64,000 nt of DNA from Frigoriflavimonas asaccharolytica (lineage in GTDB: Bacteria; Bacteroidota; Bacteroidia; Flavobacteriales; Weeksellaceae): assembly GCF_013294015.1 (NCBI RefSeq), contig NZ_JABSNO010000015.1, positions 1 through 64,000 on the forward strand, written 5' to 3'. Position 1 is the stretch's first letter. Every line of letters begins with the position of its first letter. The notes beneath the pieces were generated by a model. It was not told the DNA's origin and did not search any database. It saw nothing but the letters and a program-made list of their open reading frames with translations. The translations under genes and the position numbers were made by a program. This document shows positions 53,418-61,523 of this stretch, in pieces.

Positions 53418-54383
53418 ATGAAAATTTTAGCAAACGATGGAATCTCTAAAGCTGGTGAAAATGCATTGAAAGATGCAGGTTTTGAATTTCTAGATAATAC
53501 AGTAGCTCAAGAGCAATTAGCAAATTTTATCAACGAAAATCAGGTAGATGTTCTTCTAGTAAGAAGCGCAACTACTGTAAGAGAAGATTTGATCAACGCT
53601 TGCCCTACTTTGAAGGTTGTTGGACGTGGTGGTGTTGGTATGGATAATATAGATGTAGAATATGCCAGAAACAAAGGTCTTCATGTAATAAATACACCTT
53701 TAGCTTCTAGCAGATCTGTAGCAGAAATGGTATTTGCGCACTTCTTTACACTTGCAAGAAATTTGCACGAGTGCAACAGATTGATGCCATTAGAAGGAGA
53801 TACAGACTTTAAAAAGTTAAAAAAAGCATTCAGCAATGCTGTAGAATTAGAAGGTAAAACTTTAGGAGTTATTGGTTTTGGCCCAATTGGTCAAGAAGTG
53901 ATGAAAATCGGTATATCATTAGGAATGAAGGTTAAAGTATTAACAAGAAACCCTAAAACTGAAACTTTAACGTTGAACTTTTTTGACGGACAAAAGGTAA
54001 ATTTCGAGATAACTTCTACCAATAATTGGGATGAATTTTTGAAAGATACCCAATTCATTACCTTAAACACACCAAAAACGAACGAGTATATTCTGGATAC
54101 ACCACAATTTGAAAAAATGATGGATGGTGTTTTCATCGTTAATACCGCAAGAGGTGGCGTTATCAATGAAGTTTCTATGGTAGATTTTATATCTAATGGG
54201 AAAATTGCAGGTGCTGCTCTAGATGTTTTTGAAAGCGAACCGAAACCAGAATTAGCATTATTAATGAATCCTTCCCTTTCGCTTTCCCCACATTTGGGCG
54301 GTAATACATTGGATGCTCAAGAAAAAATTGGACTAGAACTCGCTGAACAAATCATTGCAATAAATAAGAAATTACAGAATTAA
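53418..54383 (+). CDS. serA: D-3-phosphoglycerate dehydrogenase
   Basis: A 321-residue NAD-dependent enzyme that begins serine synthesis. The Rossmann motif is LGVIGFGPIGQEVMKIG, and VVGRGGVGMDNIDVEYARN, NTARGGVINEVS and SLSPHLGGNTLDAQEKIG (catalytic His) are family signatures. It is short because it lacks the C-terminal ACT domain, so serine feedback through that domain is not expected. The DUF1015 gene begins at the base after the stop. Confidence 0.93.
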   Translation: MKILANDGISKAGENALKDAGFEFLDNTVAQEQLANFINENQVDVLLVRSATTVREDLINACPTLKVVGRGGVGMDNIDVEYARNKGLHVINTPLASSRSVAEMVFAHFFTLARNLHECNRLMPLEGDTDFKKLKKAFSNAVELEGKTLGVIGFGPIGQEVMKIGISLGMKVKVLTRNPKTETLTLNFFDGQKVNFEITSTNNWDEFLKDTQFITLNTPKTNEYILDTPQFEKMMDGVFIVNTARGGVINEVSMVDFISNGKIAGAALDVFESEPKPELALLMNPSLSLSPHLGGNTLDAQEKIGLELAEQIIAINKKLQN

Positions 54384-55625
54384 ATGCCTATTTTCAAGCC
54401 ATTTCGTGGAGTTAGACCGCAGGAAAATTATATAGATATTTTTCCTACACATCCGCTGGATAATTATTCCCAATTAGAAATCAACAAAAAAGCACAACAA
54501 GATTCTTCTTATGTGCAGATGATAAAACCTTATGTGGTAAGTAAATCTAAAGATGTAGATAGAAATTTGCGCAAAATCAGAACTAATTATGAAGAATTGG
54601 TAGCTGATAAAAAATTGATGCAAGACAATTCTTCCTATTATCTCTATGAACAAATTTATCCCAACAAAACGGTTTTTCGCGGTTTACTTGGATTGACGAG
54701 TGTTGAAGAATTTATCGACGGAAAAATAAAAAAACACGAAAGCACTATTAAGAAAAAGAAAGCGAAACTAGCGCACTATTTAGAGAAGGTCAACCTTCAA
54801 GCGGAGCCAGTTTTACTCACTTATCAATCTAATTCTCGGGTAGAATTATTGATGAATCATGAAGAAAAAAATCTTCCATTATTTAGTTATGAAGATAGTA
54901 AAAACATTAAGCACAAACTTTGGAAAATAGATAATCGACTGAAAATGCAACAGTTGAAAGAAGCAATAGCAGATATTGATGCTTTTTATATTGCAGACGG
55001 ACACCACAGAATTGGCTCTACTGCACTCAACGCAAAATTTCAAAAAGAGAAAAATAAAAAACATACAGGGCAAGAACATTACAATTTTGTCTATAGTTTT
55101 ATCGTTTCCAATCAATCTATTAAAATAAACGATTTCAATAGAATTGCAAAAAATTTACACGGTCTCACTGCCGCAGAATTTTTGAAAAAGCTTGAAACAT
55201 CATTCAATATTTACGACAAAGGCGAAACTCCTTATTTCCCGTCTAAAAAGTTTCACATTTCTATGTACTTAGAAGGCAAATTCTACTCTTTGCACGTAAA
55301 ACACGAGTTGAGATCAGAAGAAATAGACATCAATCATTTAGATCATCATTTATTAGATACGCTAATTTTTAAAAATATCTACGGTATAGAAAACACAGAT
55401 GCAAGCGAAGATATTACCTATCTAAAAGGAAATTCTACCGTAGATGGGATCGTAAAATTAAAAGAATTTGTAGACGAAAACGATTTTGCAGCAGGTTTTG
55501 GAGTATATCCCGTGAGTTTTAAGGAAATTCTACAAATATCTGATAATAAAATTACGATGCCACCAAAGTGCACCTATATAGAACCAAAACTGATTACGGC
55601 ATTGCTAATGTATGATATGAAATAG
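54384..55625 (+). CDS. DUF1015-family protein
   Basis: A 413-residue cytoplasmic protein. It begins MPIFKPFRGVRPQENYIDI, typical of DUF1015, and carries the signature YIADGHHRIGSTAL near residue 200. The family has no established biochemical role. In Bacteroidota it lies with serA and serC, as here (start at the base after the serA stop), which links it to serine or 3-phosphoglycerate metabolism by context only. It has no obvious phosphatase motif. Confidence 0.9.
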   Translation: MPIFKPFRGVRPQENYIDIFPTHPLDNYSQLEINKKAQQDSSYVQMIKPYVVSKSKDVDRNLRKIRTNYEELVADKKLMQDNSSYYLYEQIYPNKTVFRGLLGLTSVEEFIDGKIKKHESTIKKKKAKLAHYLEKVNLQAEPVLLTYQSNSRVELLMNHEEKNLPLFSYEDSKNIKHKLWKIDNRLKMQQLKEAIADIDAFYIADGHHRIGSTALNAKFQKEKNKKHTGQEHYNFVYSFIVSNQSIKINDFNRIAKNLHGLTAAEFLKKLETSFNIYDKGETPYFPSKKFHISMYLEGKFYSLHVKHELRSEEIDINHLDHHLLDTLIFKNIYGIENTDASEDITYLKGNSTVDGIVKLKEFVDENDFAAGFGVYPVSFKEILQISDNKITMPPKCTYIEPKLITALLMYDMK

Positions 55626-55631
55626 ATTTAT

Positions 55632-55707
55632 TTGGGCAGCAAAATCCGCCTTCCGTTCCCATTCTTTTTTTGCAAAAAAAGGAATTCCACTCAAGTCGGG
55701 CTGCAAA
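55632..55707. repeat. Dispersed element with variable palindromic core, copy 3
   Basis: TTGGGCAGC, then CCGCCTTCCGTTCCC, a core CTTTTTTTGCAAAAAAAGG palindrome, then CCACTCAAGTCGGGCTGC. The flanks match copies 1 and 2; the core is the simplest of the three. It lies between the DUF1015 and M28 peptidase genes. Confidence 0.75.
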
Positions 55708-55783
55708 TTATCGCATTTTCAAAAGATATATTCAATATTAAAATTAACTTTTATTGATGATCATTTTATCAAAATTTAAATAA

Positions 55784-57148
55784 ATGACAAAACTCTTTAC
55801 CATCATTCCGCTCTTTTTGGGTGGAATTTTATTTTCACAAAAGACCATCAGCGATGCAGATATGTTCAAAACTATTTCCACAGAAATACTACTGAATAGC
55901 AAAGTGTACGAAGATTTGCGAGAATTGACCAAAGATGTTGGCCCACGTTTTAGCGCAACACCAGGTTATGCAAAAGCAACGGATTGGGCAGAAAAAAAAA
56001 TGAAACAATACGGAGCTCAAAATATCTACAAACAAGAAGTTGTAGTTCCCGTTTGGAAAAGAGGAAGAGAATCTCTGCAAATAAAAACCGAAAAAGGAAA
56101 TTATAAAAACATAAGAATGCTTGCTTTAGGTGGTTCCGAAGGTACAAATGGCAAAGATTTAACGGGAGAAATCCTCTTTGTGAAAGACCTAACGGAGTTC
56201 AACAAACTATTTTCCAATGATGTAAAAGATAAAATCGTTTTTTTCAATTTCGCGTTTGATCAATCTATCGTAAATCCAGCAGATGCTTATAATATCGCAG
56301 GAAAATACCGATGGACTACACCATCTTTGGTAAGCAGAAAAGGCGCAAAAGCAGTAATCACAAGATCAGCAACTTCCGCTTTTGACGATGTACCGCACAC
56401 GGGAAGTATGTATTATGATAAAGATGAACTAAACAAGGTTCCTGCAATTACCATCGGAGCAAAAAGTGCAGACGAACTAGAACAACTCTTAAAAACACAG
56501 AAGGTTTTTGCGAAAATAAACACAACTTCTGGCACAAAAGGAACAGCCATCAACCATAATGTAATTGGAGAAATCCCTGGAACTTTAGATAAAAGCGTTA
56601 TTTTAATAGGTGCACATTTAGATTCTTGGGATATTTCTGAAGGAGCGCATGACAATGGAGCTGGCGTTGTGCATTGTCTAGAAGTTTTGCGCGCCTTCAA
56701 AGCGATGGGCTATAAAAATAAACATACCATAAGAGTTGTACTTTTTGCCAATGAAGAAAATGGAGTTCATGGTGGCGAAAAATATGCCGAAGAAGTAAAA
56801 AAGAAAGGCGAAAAACATTTATTCGCGATAGAAAGTGATGCAGGAGGATTTGCACCTCGTGGTATTTCTTTGGATATGGTAGCACAAAGGCGAAGATTGA
56901 TTTTTGCTTTCAAAGATTTATTTTTACCGTATGGCGTGTATAATTTTGATGAAGAATATGCCGGACAAGACATTGTTCCTCTCAAAAAGCTTGGCGTTCC
57001 GCTAGCAGAGTTGGTACCGGATATGCAAAGATATTTTGACATTCACCATACTTCAGAAGATACTTTTGATAAAGTAAACCGACGAGAATTAATGTTGGGT
57101 GCAGTTTCTATTGCGCAGATTGTTTACATGATTGATCAAAGGTGGTAG
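55784..57148 (+). CDS. M28-family metallopeptidase, secreted
   Basis: A 454-residue peptidase of the carboxypeptidase Q / aminopeptidase type. The signal peptide ends GGILFSQ. Zinc ligands in family order: ILIGAHLDSWD (His, near 277), GAHDNGAGVVHCLE (Asp), FANEENGVHGGEK (catalytic and metal Glu), AIESDAGGFAPRG (Asp) and FDIHHTSEDTFDKV (His). A protease-associated-like stretch lies between about 90 and 200. It would cleave peptides in the periplasm. No T9SS tail. The tandem 21-bp array begins 12 bases after its stop codon. Confidence 0.93.
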   Translation: MTKLFTIIPLFLGGILFSQKTISDADMFKTISTEILLNSKVYEDLRELTKDVGPRFSATPGYAKATDWAEKKMKQYGAQNIYKQEVVVPVWKRGRESLQIKTEKGNYKNIRMLALGGSEGTNGKDLTGEILFVKDLTEFNKLFSNDVKDKIVFFNFAFDQSIVNPADAYNIAGKYRWTTPSLVSRKGAKAVITRSATSAFDDVPHTGSMYYDKDELNKVPAITIGAKSADELEQLLKTQKVFAKINTTSGTKGTAINHNVIGEIPGTLDKSVILIGAHLDSWDISEGAHDNGAGVVHCLEVLRAFKAMGYKNKHTIRVVLFANEENGVHGGEKYAEEVKKKGEKHLFAIESDAGGFAPRGISLDMVAQRRRLIFAFKDLFLPYGVYNFDEEYAGQDIVPLKKLGVPLAELVPDMQRYFDIHHTSEDTFDKVNRRELMLGAVSIAQIVYMIDQRW

Positions 57149-57159
57149 ATTTTTAAATT

Positions 57160-57358
57160 AGGATCGCCTACCAAATGTTTAGGCGAGCCTACCAAAAGTT
57201 AAGGTGAGCCTACCAAATAGTAAGGTCGACCTACCAAATGTTAAGGTGAGCCTACCAAATATTAAGGCGTACCTACCAAATGATTAGGTGAGCCTATGAA
57301 ATGTTTAGGCGCACCTATCAAATATTTAGGTGAGCTTATGAAATATTAAGGTTAGCCT
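57160..57358. repeat. Tandem array of ten 21-bp units with palindromic AGG-N4-CCT cores
   Basis: Cores start at 57160, 57181, 57202, 57223, 57244, 57265, 57286, 57307, 57328 and 57349, exactly 21 bp apart. Consensus core AGGTGAGCCT (variants AGGTCGACCT, AGGCGAGCCT, AGGCGCACCT; unit 9 ends CTT), followed by ACCAAATRTTW. Cores 2 and 4 are true palindromes (arms AGGC/GCCT and AGGT/ACCT). Stops interrupt the plus-strand frame that could give heptads such as KVSLPN, so it is not a coding repeat as it stands. The last units are more diverged. Confidence 0.9.
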
Positions 57359-57412
57359 TTAAAATTTTCATGTATGCCCGTTTTTAGCAATAACATTACT
57401 AAATCAACACAA

Positions 57413-57480
57413 TTTTGTCATTCCGTAGGAATCTCAACGCATTGTCAAACAGAACGCTAGATTCCTATGGAATGACAAAA
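57413..57480. repeat. Long TGTCATTCC hairpin, copy 3
   Basis: A 22-bp stem between 57413-57434 (TTTTGTCATTCCGTAGG onward) and 57459-57480, with a single G-U pair and a 24-base loop. It lies after the tandem array and before the SanA-like gene on the plus strand. The same family as 44163-44217 and 47100-47164. The rest of 57149-57542 is AT-rich with no gene. Confidence 0.8.
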
Positions 57481-57542
57481 AACTGTATAAATAGCTTCAG
57501 ATGATAAATTACGGATAGACATAAAATTTTAAAAAATATCAA

Positions 57543-58109
57543 TTGAAAGCCTTTATAAAAATACTAAAAACATTATTATTATTTCTGCTCCTCTGGTTCA
57601 GTCTGCACTCTATCTACATAATCTGCGACGGTTTGCACGATAAAAATACAAAAGCGGATGTTGCGATTGTTTTAGGAAATAAAGTAAACGAAGACGGAAC
57701 GCTCTCTAAAAGATTAGAAGAAAGATTAAACCAAAGCATTAAATTATTTGAAACTAAACGCGTTCAAAAAATAATTGTAAGTGGTGGTTTGGGGAAAGAA
57801 GGCTTTTGGGAAGGTACCGAAATGCAGAAATATTTAATAGAAAATAATATTCCCACAGACAGAATAATCGTGGATAATAAAGGAATTGATACAGAGGCAA
57901 CAGTCCGCAATTCTATCGAAATAATGGATAGTTTACAATACAAATCCGCAATTTCTGTATCGCAATATTTTCATCAAACCAGAACGAAAGGTTTATTCGT
58001 GAAAAATGGTTTCCAAAATATAGAAAGTTCCAGCCCAAATTATTTTGAATGGCGAGATTTTTACGCAATTTTTCGGGAGTTTTTTGCTTTTTATAGTCAG
58101 GTTTTCTAA
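57543..58109 (+). CDS. SanA/YdcF-like (DUF218) membrane-anchored protein
   Basis: A 188-residue protein starting with TTG at 57543, as no ATG precedes the membrane helix. One N-terminal helix (LLLFLLLWFSLHSIYIICDG), then a DUF218 domain: ADVAIVLGNKVNEDGTLSKR, KIIVSGGLGKEGFWEGTEM, NNIPTDRIIVDNKGIDTEAT and SVSQYFHQTRTKGLFVKNGF. DUF218 proteins (SanA, YdcF) act on cell-envelope integrity or bind SAM in other bacteria; the reaction is unresolved. Stand-alone gene. Confidence 0.85.
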   Translation: MKAFIKILKTLLLFLLLWFSLHSIYIICDGLHDKNTKADVAIVLGNKVNEDGTLSKRLEERLNQSIKLFETKRVQKIIVSGGLGKEGFWEGTEMQKYLIENNIPTDRIIVDNKGIDTEATVRNSIEIMDSLQYKSAISVSQYFHQTRTKGLFVKNGFQNIESSSPNYFEWRDFYAIFREFFAFYSQVF

Positions 58110-58136
58110 ATTACTATTTAAATTTATTATCTTAAT

Positions 58137-58559
58137 ATGTGCGATTTTACACAAGGTTTTATTTTATCTAAATCTACTCAACAACTGAAAATAATTCATA
58201 ATAAGAAGTCAAGGAAAATTAAGAAGGAAAATAAAAAAAATGATTTCATTGTATTTCAATGTTATTTATATGAATATTTAGGCTTAAAAATTAAACATGA
58301 AACTGGTAGATTTGGGCGTCCTTCTTAGGATCTTGGTTTTGGATTAAATTCACAATCTGTTCTTAAACAATTAAATAGTAAACAATGTTTTGATTTTGAT
58401 TATCAACCTAAAGAAGGAGATAATTTAATAATCATGATTAATACGGGACTTAACAAAATAGAATTTATTTTTAAAAATAGTATTTGGATTGAGGATTATT
58501 ACGATCCTTTCTTGCATGTATATTTACAAACTGAAGAAGGTATAGTTTTAGAAAATTAG
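58137..58559 (+). pseudogene. Unidentified protein gene interrupted by one in-frame TAG
   Basis: Reading from the ATG at 58137 gives 63 codons, then TAG at 58326-58328, then 76 more sense codons in the same frame to a TAG at 58557-58559, with no frame shift. The first part contains KNDFIVFQCYLYEYLGLKIK and ends TGRFGRPS; the second starts DLGFGLNSQSVLKQL and contains DNLIIMINTGLNKIEFIFKN. Both halves look like ordinary protein, so the simplest reading is a 140-codon gene broken by a nonsense mutation. Alternatives: sequencing error, read-through, or two short genes (the second has an ATG at 58435). The family is not recognised. Confidence 0.75.
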
Positions 58560-58564
58560 AATAA

Positions 58565-58594
58565 AAAAGGCTTCCAATATATTGAAAGCCTTTT
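58565..58594 (+). terminator. Hairpin terminator after the interrupted gene
   Basis: AAAAGGCTT (58565-58573) pairs with AAGCCTTTT (58586-58594), with inner CAAT and ATTG. The arm ends in T and A runs, so it can stop transcription from both the plus gene and the convergent immunophilin gene. Confidence 0.75.
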
Positions 58595-58660
58595 GTAAAT
58601 TTTAAAGAAAAACAGATTTAAAATCTATCTTCTTACGTCTATTTTCTATTATCTTAAAGA

Positions 58661-59764
58661 TTAGCTTTTCACCAATTCTACATCAAATACCAACCAAGCG
58701 TTTCCTGGGATTACTCCTCCTGCTCCATTTGCACCATATCCTAATGCTGGTGGAATCAATAATGTTGCAGTTTCACCTTCTTTCAAAAGCATGATACCTT
58801 CGTCCCAACCTTTTATTACTCTTCCCATTCCTACAGGAAATTCAATAGGCTCTCCTCTTTTGAAGGAATTATCGAATTCAGTTCCGTCTATCAATTTTCC
58901 AGCGTAGTGTACAGCAACATTATTTCCTGCAACTGGTGCTTTTCCGTCTGTGGTTTTTGTTATTTTATAATATAATCCAGATTCTGTTGCTGTCATTCCA
59001 GCTTTCATTTCGTCTACCATCTTAATTTGATTATTTTTAAAATCTTCTTCTTTTTTCTTTTTTGCAGCTTCTAATTCGGCAGCAATTTTTTTGTTATTTT
59101 CTTCTATTTTGCCTTTACCATCATTAAAAATTTTAGCAGCATCATATTTTTTGTATTCATCTCCTTTAGAGAAAATACTTACTTTTTCTAAAACAATGTC
59201 CGTTTTTGGCTTATCCTGAGCACCTCTTGGTTCTGCAACAATGGCATCTATTACGTTCAAACCTTCTACTACTTTCCCGAAAATAGTATGTCTACCATTT
59301 AAATGCGGAGTTGGAACTTGCGTGATGAAAAACTGAGAACCATTGGTATTTGGTCCAGAATTCGCCATAGAAAGAACCCCTTTTTCTGAATGAGTAAGGT
59401 CGTTTTTCTCGTCAGCAAATTTGTATCCAGGATCTCCCATTCCTGTTCCTTTTGGATCTCCACCTTGGATCATAAAGTTTTCTATCACACGGTGAAAAAT
59501 AGTGCCATCATAAAAAGGAACTCCTTTCGCTTTTGCTTTGTTTTCTATTTTTCCCTCAGCCAAACCTGCAAAATTTGCCACGGTAACTGGAGCTTTTTTG
59601 TCTTCCAGCTTTACGATCATGTTTCCTTTTGTAGTTTGCAGATTGGCATACAATCCGTCTTGTAATCCTTCGTAAGTTTGTTTTTCTACGTTCATTTTTT
59701 TGTAAATTGGTGTGCAACTCATCAAAGATAGAGCTGCGAATATTAATATAATTTTATTTTTCAT
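58661..59764 (-). CDS. Dual-family immunophilin: cyclophilin fused to FKBP, lipoprotein
   Basis: A 367-residue peptidyl-prolyl isomerase with lipoprotein signal (IFAALSLMSC). Residues about 40-200 are a cyclophilin domain (IFHRVIENFMIQGGDPKGTG, NGSQFFITQVPTPHLNGRHT). A charged coiled-coil linker (about 215-250) leads to an FKBP domain (about 265-367: VAVHYAGKLIDGTEFDNSFK, ALGYGANGAGGVIPGNAWL). Fusions of the two immunophilin families are rare and were described in Flavobacterium and spirochaetes. It acts on secreted proteins in the periplasm. It overlaps the GldI-like gene by 11 bases, so the two are co-translated. Confidence 0.9.
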   Translation of the reverse strand: MKNKIILIFAALSLMSCTPIYKKMNVEKQTYEGLQDGLYANLQTTKGNMIVKLEDKKAPVTVANFAGLAEGKIENKAKAKGVPFYDGTIFHRVIENFMIQGGDPKGTGMGDPGYKFADEKNDLTHSEKGVLSMANSGPNTNGSQFFITQVPTPHLNGRHTIFGKVVEGLNVIDAIVAEPRGAQDKPKTDIVLEKVSIFSKGDEYKKYDAAKIFNDGKGKIEENNKKIAAELEAAKKKKEEDFKNNQIKMVDEMKAGMTATESGLYYKITKTTDGKAPVAGNNVAVHYAGKLIDGTEFDNSFKRGEPIEFPVGMGRVIKGWDEGIMLLKEGETATLLIPPALGYGANGAGGVIPGNAWLVFDVELVKS

Positions 59765-60278
59765 TTTTTTCCAAAATTTTTAAATTGATGATTAAAGGAA
59801 TATCTGCTTCTATTTGTTGCCCGTCTCCAGAGGTTCCAAATGCTAATGCAGATGGCACCAAAAGTTTTATTTCTTCACCAATTTTCATTTTCATCAAAGC
59901 GTTTTCTACAGCTTTTATATCATTTAATTTTCCTAATGGAATATCTCGGAAACCTCTTGGTTGCTTATAGACTTTTGTTCCTTCAAAATCCTCTATCAAA
60001 TAACTGTAAGAGATTATTTGATCTTCTGGATTATCTACTCTTTTATCAAAACCTTCCACATTTACCCAATAATTAAGAGGCATGGTGTAGAATTTTTCTT
60101 TTTGATTTTTCATCCATTCTTCCATCAAACGTCTTTCTACTTCATTGATGTTTTTTGCGCGATCTCTAGATTCTTGCATTTCACTTTTTTCTTTCGAACT
60201 CCCAACTGGAGCATAGATTTCTTGCTCTTTTGTACAGCTTAAAATTAAAAATAAAAAAAGTAAATATTTTGCGTGCAT
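59754..60278 (-). CDS. gldI: GldI-like FKBP-type peptidyl-prolyl isomerase lipoprotein
   Basis: A 174-residue lipoprotein (LLFLFLILSC), then a helical N-terminal part (RRLMEEWMKNQKEKFYTMPL) and an FKBP-like domain (YSYLIEDFEGTKVYKQPRGF, KIGEEIKLLVPSALAFGTSG). Length, arrangement and motifs match GldI of Bacteroidota, a gliding-motility lipoprotein linked to T9SS function. This assignment is from the family pattern. It is encoded just before the fused immunophilin, whose start overlaps its end. Confidence 0.8.
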   Translation of the reverse strand: MHAKYLLFLFLILSCTKEQEIYAPVGSSKEKSEMQESRDRAKNINEVERRLMEEWMKNQKEKFYTMPLNYWVNVEGFDKRVDNPEDQIISYSYLIEDFEGTKVYKQPRGFRDIPLGKLNDIKAVENALMKMKIGEEIKLLVPSALAFGTSGDGQQIEADIPLIINLKILEKNEK

Positions 60279-60380
60279 AATCTTCTGCGAAAATAAGAAT
60301 TTACGATCAAATACAAAAAAATAAAGCCAGAAACAAATCCGACTTTATAATAATTTATGATATTTTCTTAAAATTAAATT

Positions 60381-61442
60381 TTAATTATTCTTCTCAACTT
60401 TTAATCTCCATCCAAAAGGATCTTCACATAAGTTGGATTGTATGGATGTTAATTTATTTTTAATCGTCAATGCATAGCTATCTTCATCAGACAATTCTGG
60501 CAAATCATATTTTTCATTTTGGAAACCGAAAGATTTAAAAACAGTTGTTACCACAGCTGTTCCAACTCCCCACATTTCTCTTAATGTTCCATTTTTCTGA
60601 GCTTCCATCACTACATCTACAGATATTGGCTCCACTTGTACATTCATCTGTAGACTTTGCGCCAATTGTATGAAGCTATCTCTGGTTACACCATCCAATA
60701 TTTTTTCAGAAATTGGTGGAGTATAAATAGTATCATTAATTCTCACAAAAACGTTCATTGTTCCGCTTTCTTCAAGATATTGGTGCGTAGAATCGTCTGT
60801 CCAAACTATTTGGTCATATCCTTCTTCCATTGCCAATCTTGTTGGGTGAAAAGCTGCAGCATAGTTTCCTGCCGCTTTCGCGAATCCTACTCCACCGTTT
60901 GCAGATCTAGAATAGTATTCTGCAATTTTCACAGAAACTGGTTCTGTATAGTACGATTTTGCAGGTGTAGCTACAACAGCAAACATATATTTCTCTGAGA
61001 TTCTAGCTTTCAAAATTTCTTCTGTAGCAAAAATAAGCGGGCGAATGTATAAAGACAAGCCTTCTCCATGAGGAATCCACGCTCTTTCCATATCTACTAA
61101 TGTTTTGATGCCATCCATGAACATTTCCTCTGTTACTTCTGGCATTGCCAATCTGCTTGCAGATTTATTTATCCTTGCAAAATTTTTCTCTGGTCTAAAT
61201 AAAAATACGTCGCCGTCTTTATCTTTGTAGGCTTTCATACCTTCAAAACAGGCTTGTCCGTAGTTGATTCCCATCATTGCCGGCGAAAAACCAAGTGGAC
61301 CATAAGGAACTATTTTTGGTTCGCCCCATTTTCCATTTTCAAATTCACAAATCACCATGTGATCTACAAAAGTATTTCCAAAAGAAAAATTTTCTGGATC
61401 AAATGTTGAAATTCGAAGATTGTCAGATTTTTGAATGATCAT
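60381..61442 (-). CDS. ilvE: Branched-chain amino-acid aminotransferase
   Basis: A 353-residue PLP fold-type IV enzyme that transfers amino groups between leucine, isoleucine, valine and their 2-oxoacids. Motifs: YGPLGFSPAMMGINYGQACF, EGMKAYKDKDGDVFLFRPEK, VGFAKAAGNYAAAFHPTRLA (PLP Lys near 185), and QYLEESGTMNVFVR. The family is BCAT-type, not D-amino-acid transaminase. It fits with the fused E1 gene upstream in the same window, since both act on branched-chain 2-oxoacids, though the genes are far apart. Stand-alone gene. Confidence 0.95.
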   Translation of the reverse strand: MIIQKSDNLRISTFDPENFSFGNTFVDHMVICEFENGKWGEPKIVPYGPLGFSPAMMGINYGQACFEGMKAYKDKDGDVFLFRPEKNFARINKSASRLAMPEVTEEMFMDGIKTLVDMERAWIPHGEGLSLYIRPLIFATEEILKARISEKYMFAVVATPAKSYYTEPVSVKIAEYYSRSANGGVGFAKAAGNYAAAFHPTRLAMEEGYDQIVWTDDSTHQYLEESGTMNVFVRINDTIYTPPISEKILDGVTRDSFIQLAQSLQMNVQVEPISVDVVMEAQKNGTLREMWGVGTAVVTTVFKSFGFQNEKYDLPELSDEDSYALTIKNKLTSIQSNLCEDPFGWRLKVEKNN

Positions 61443-61523
61443 TTCTTAAAATATTGAGGTTAATTTTTGCTTATAAATAATTCACTAATATAATAAATTT
61501 AGTTTAAATTTGAAAAAAAACCT

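Noticed and set aside
57180-57285. Coding heptad repeat in the 21-bp array
   Set aside because: 21 bases equals seven codons, so units 3-6 read as KVSLPN-type heptads, but TAG stops flank them and later units have more stops.
57160-57358. CRISPR array
   Set aside because: The units are contiguous and nearly identical, with no variable spacers of 25-40 bp, and there are no cas genes.
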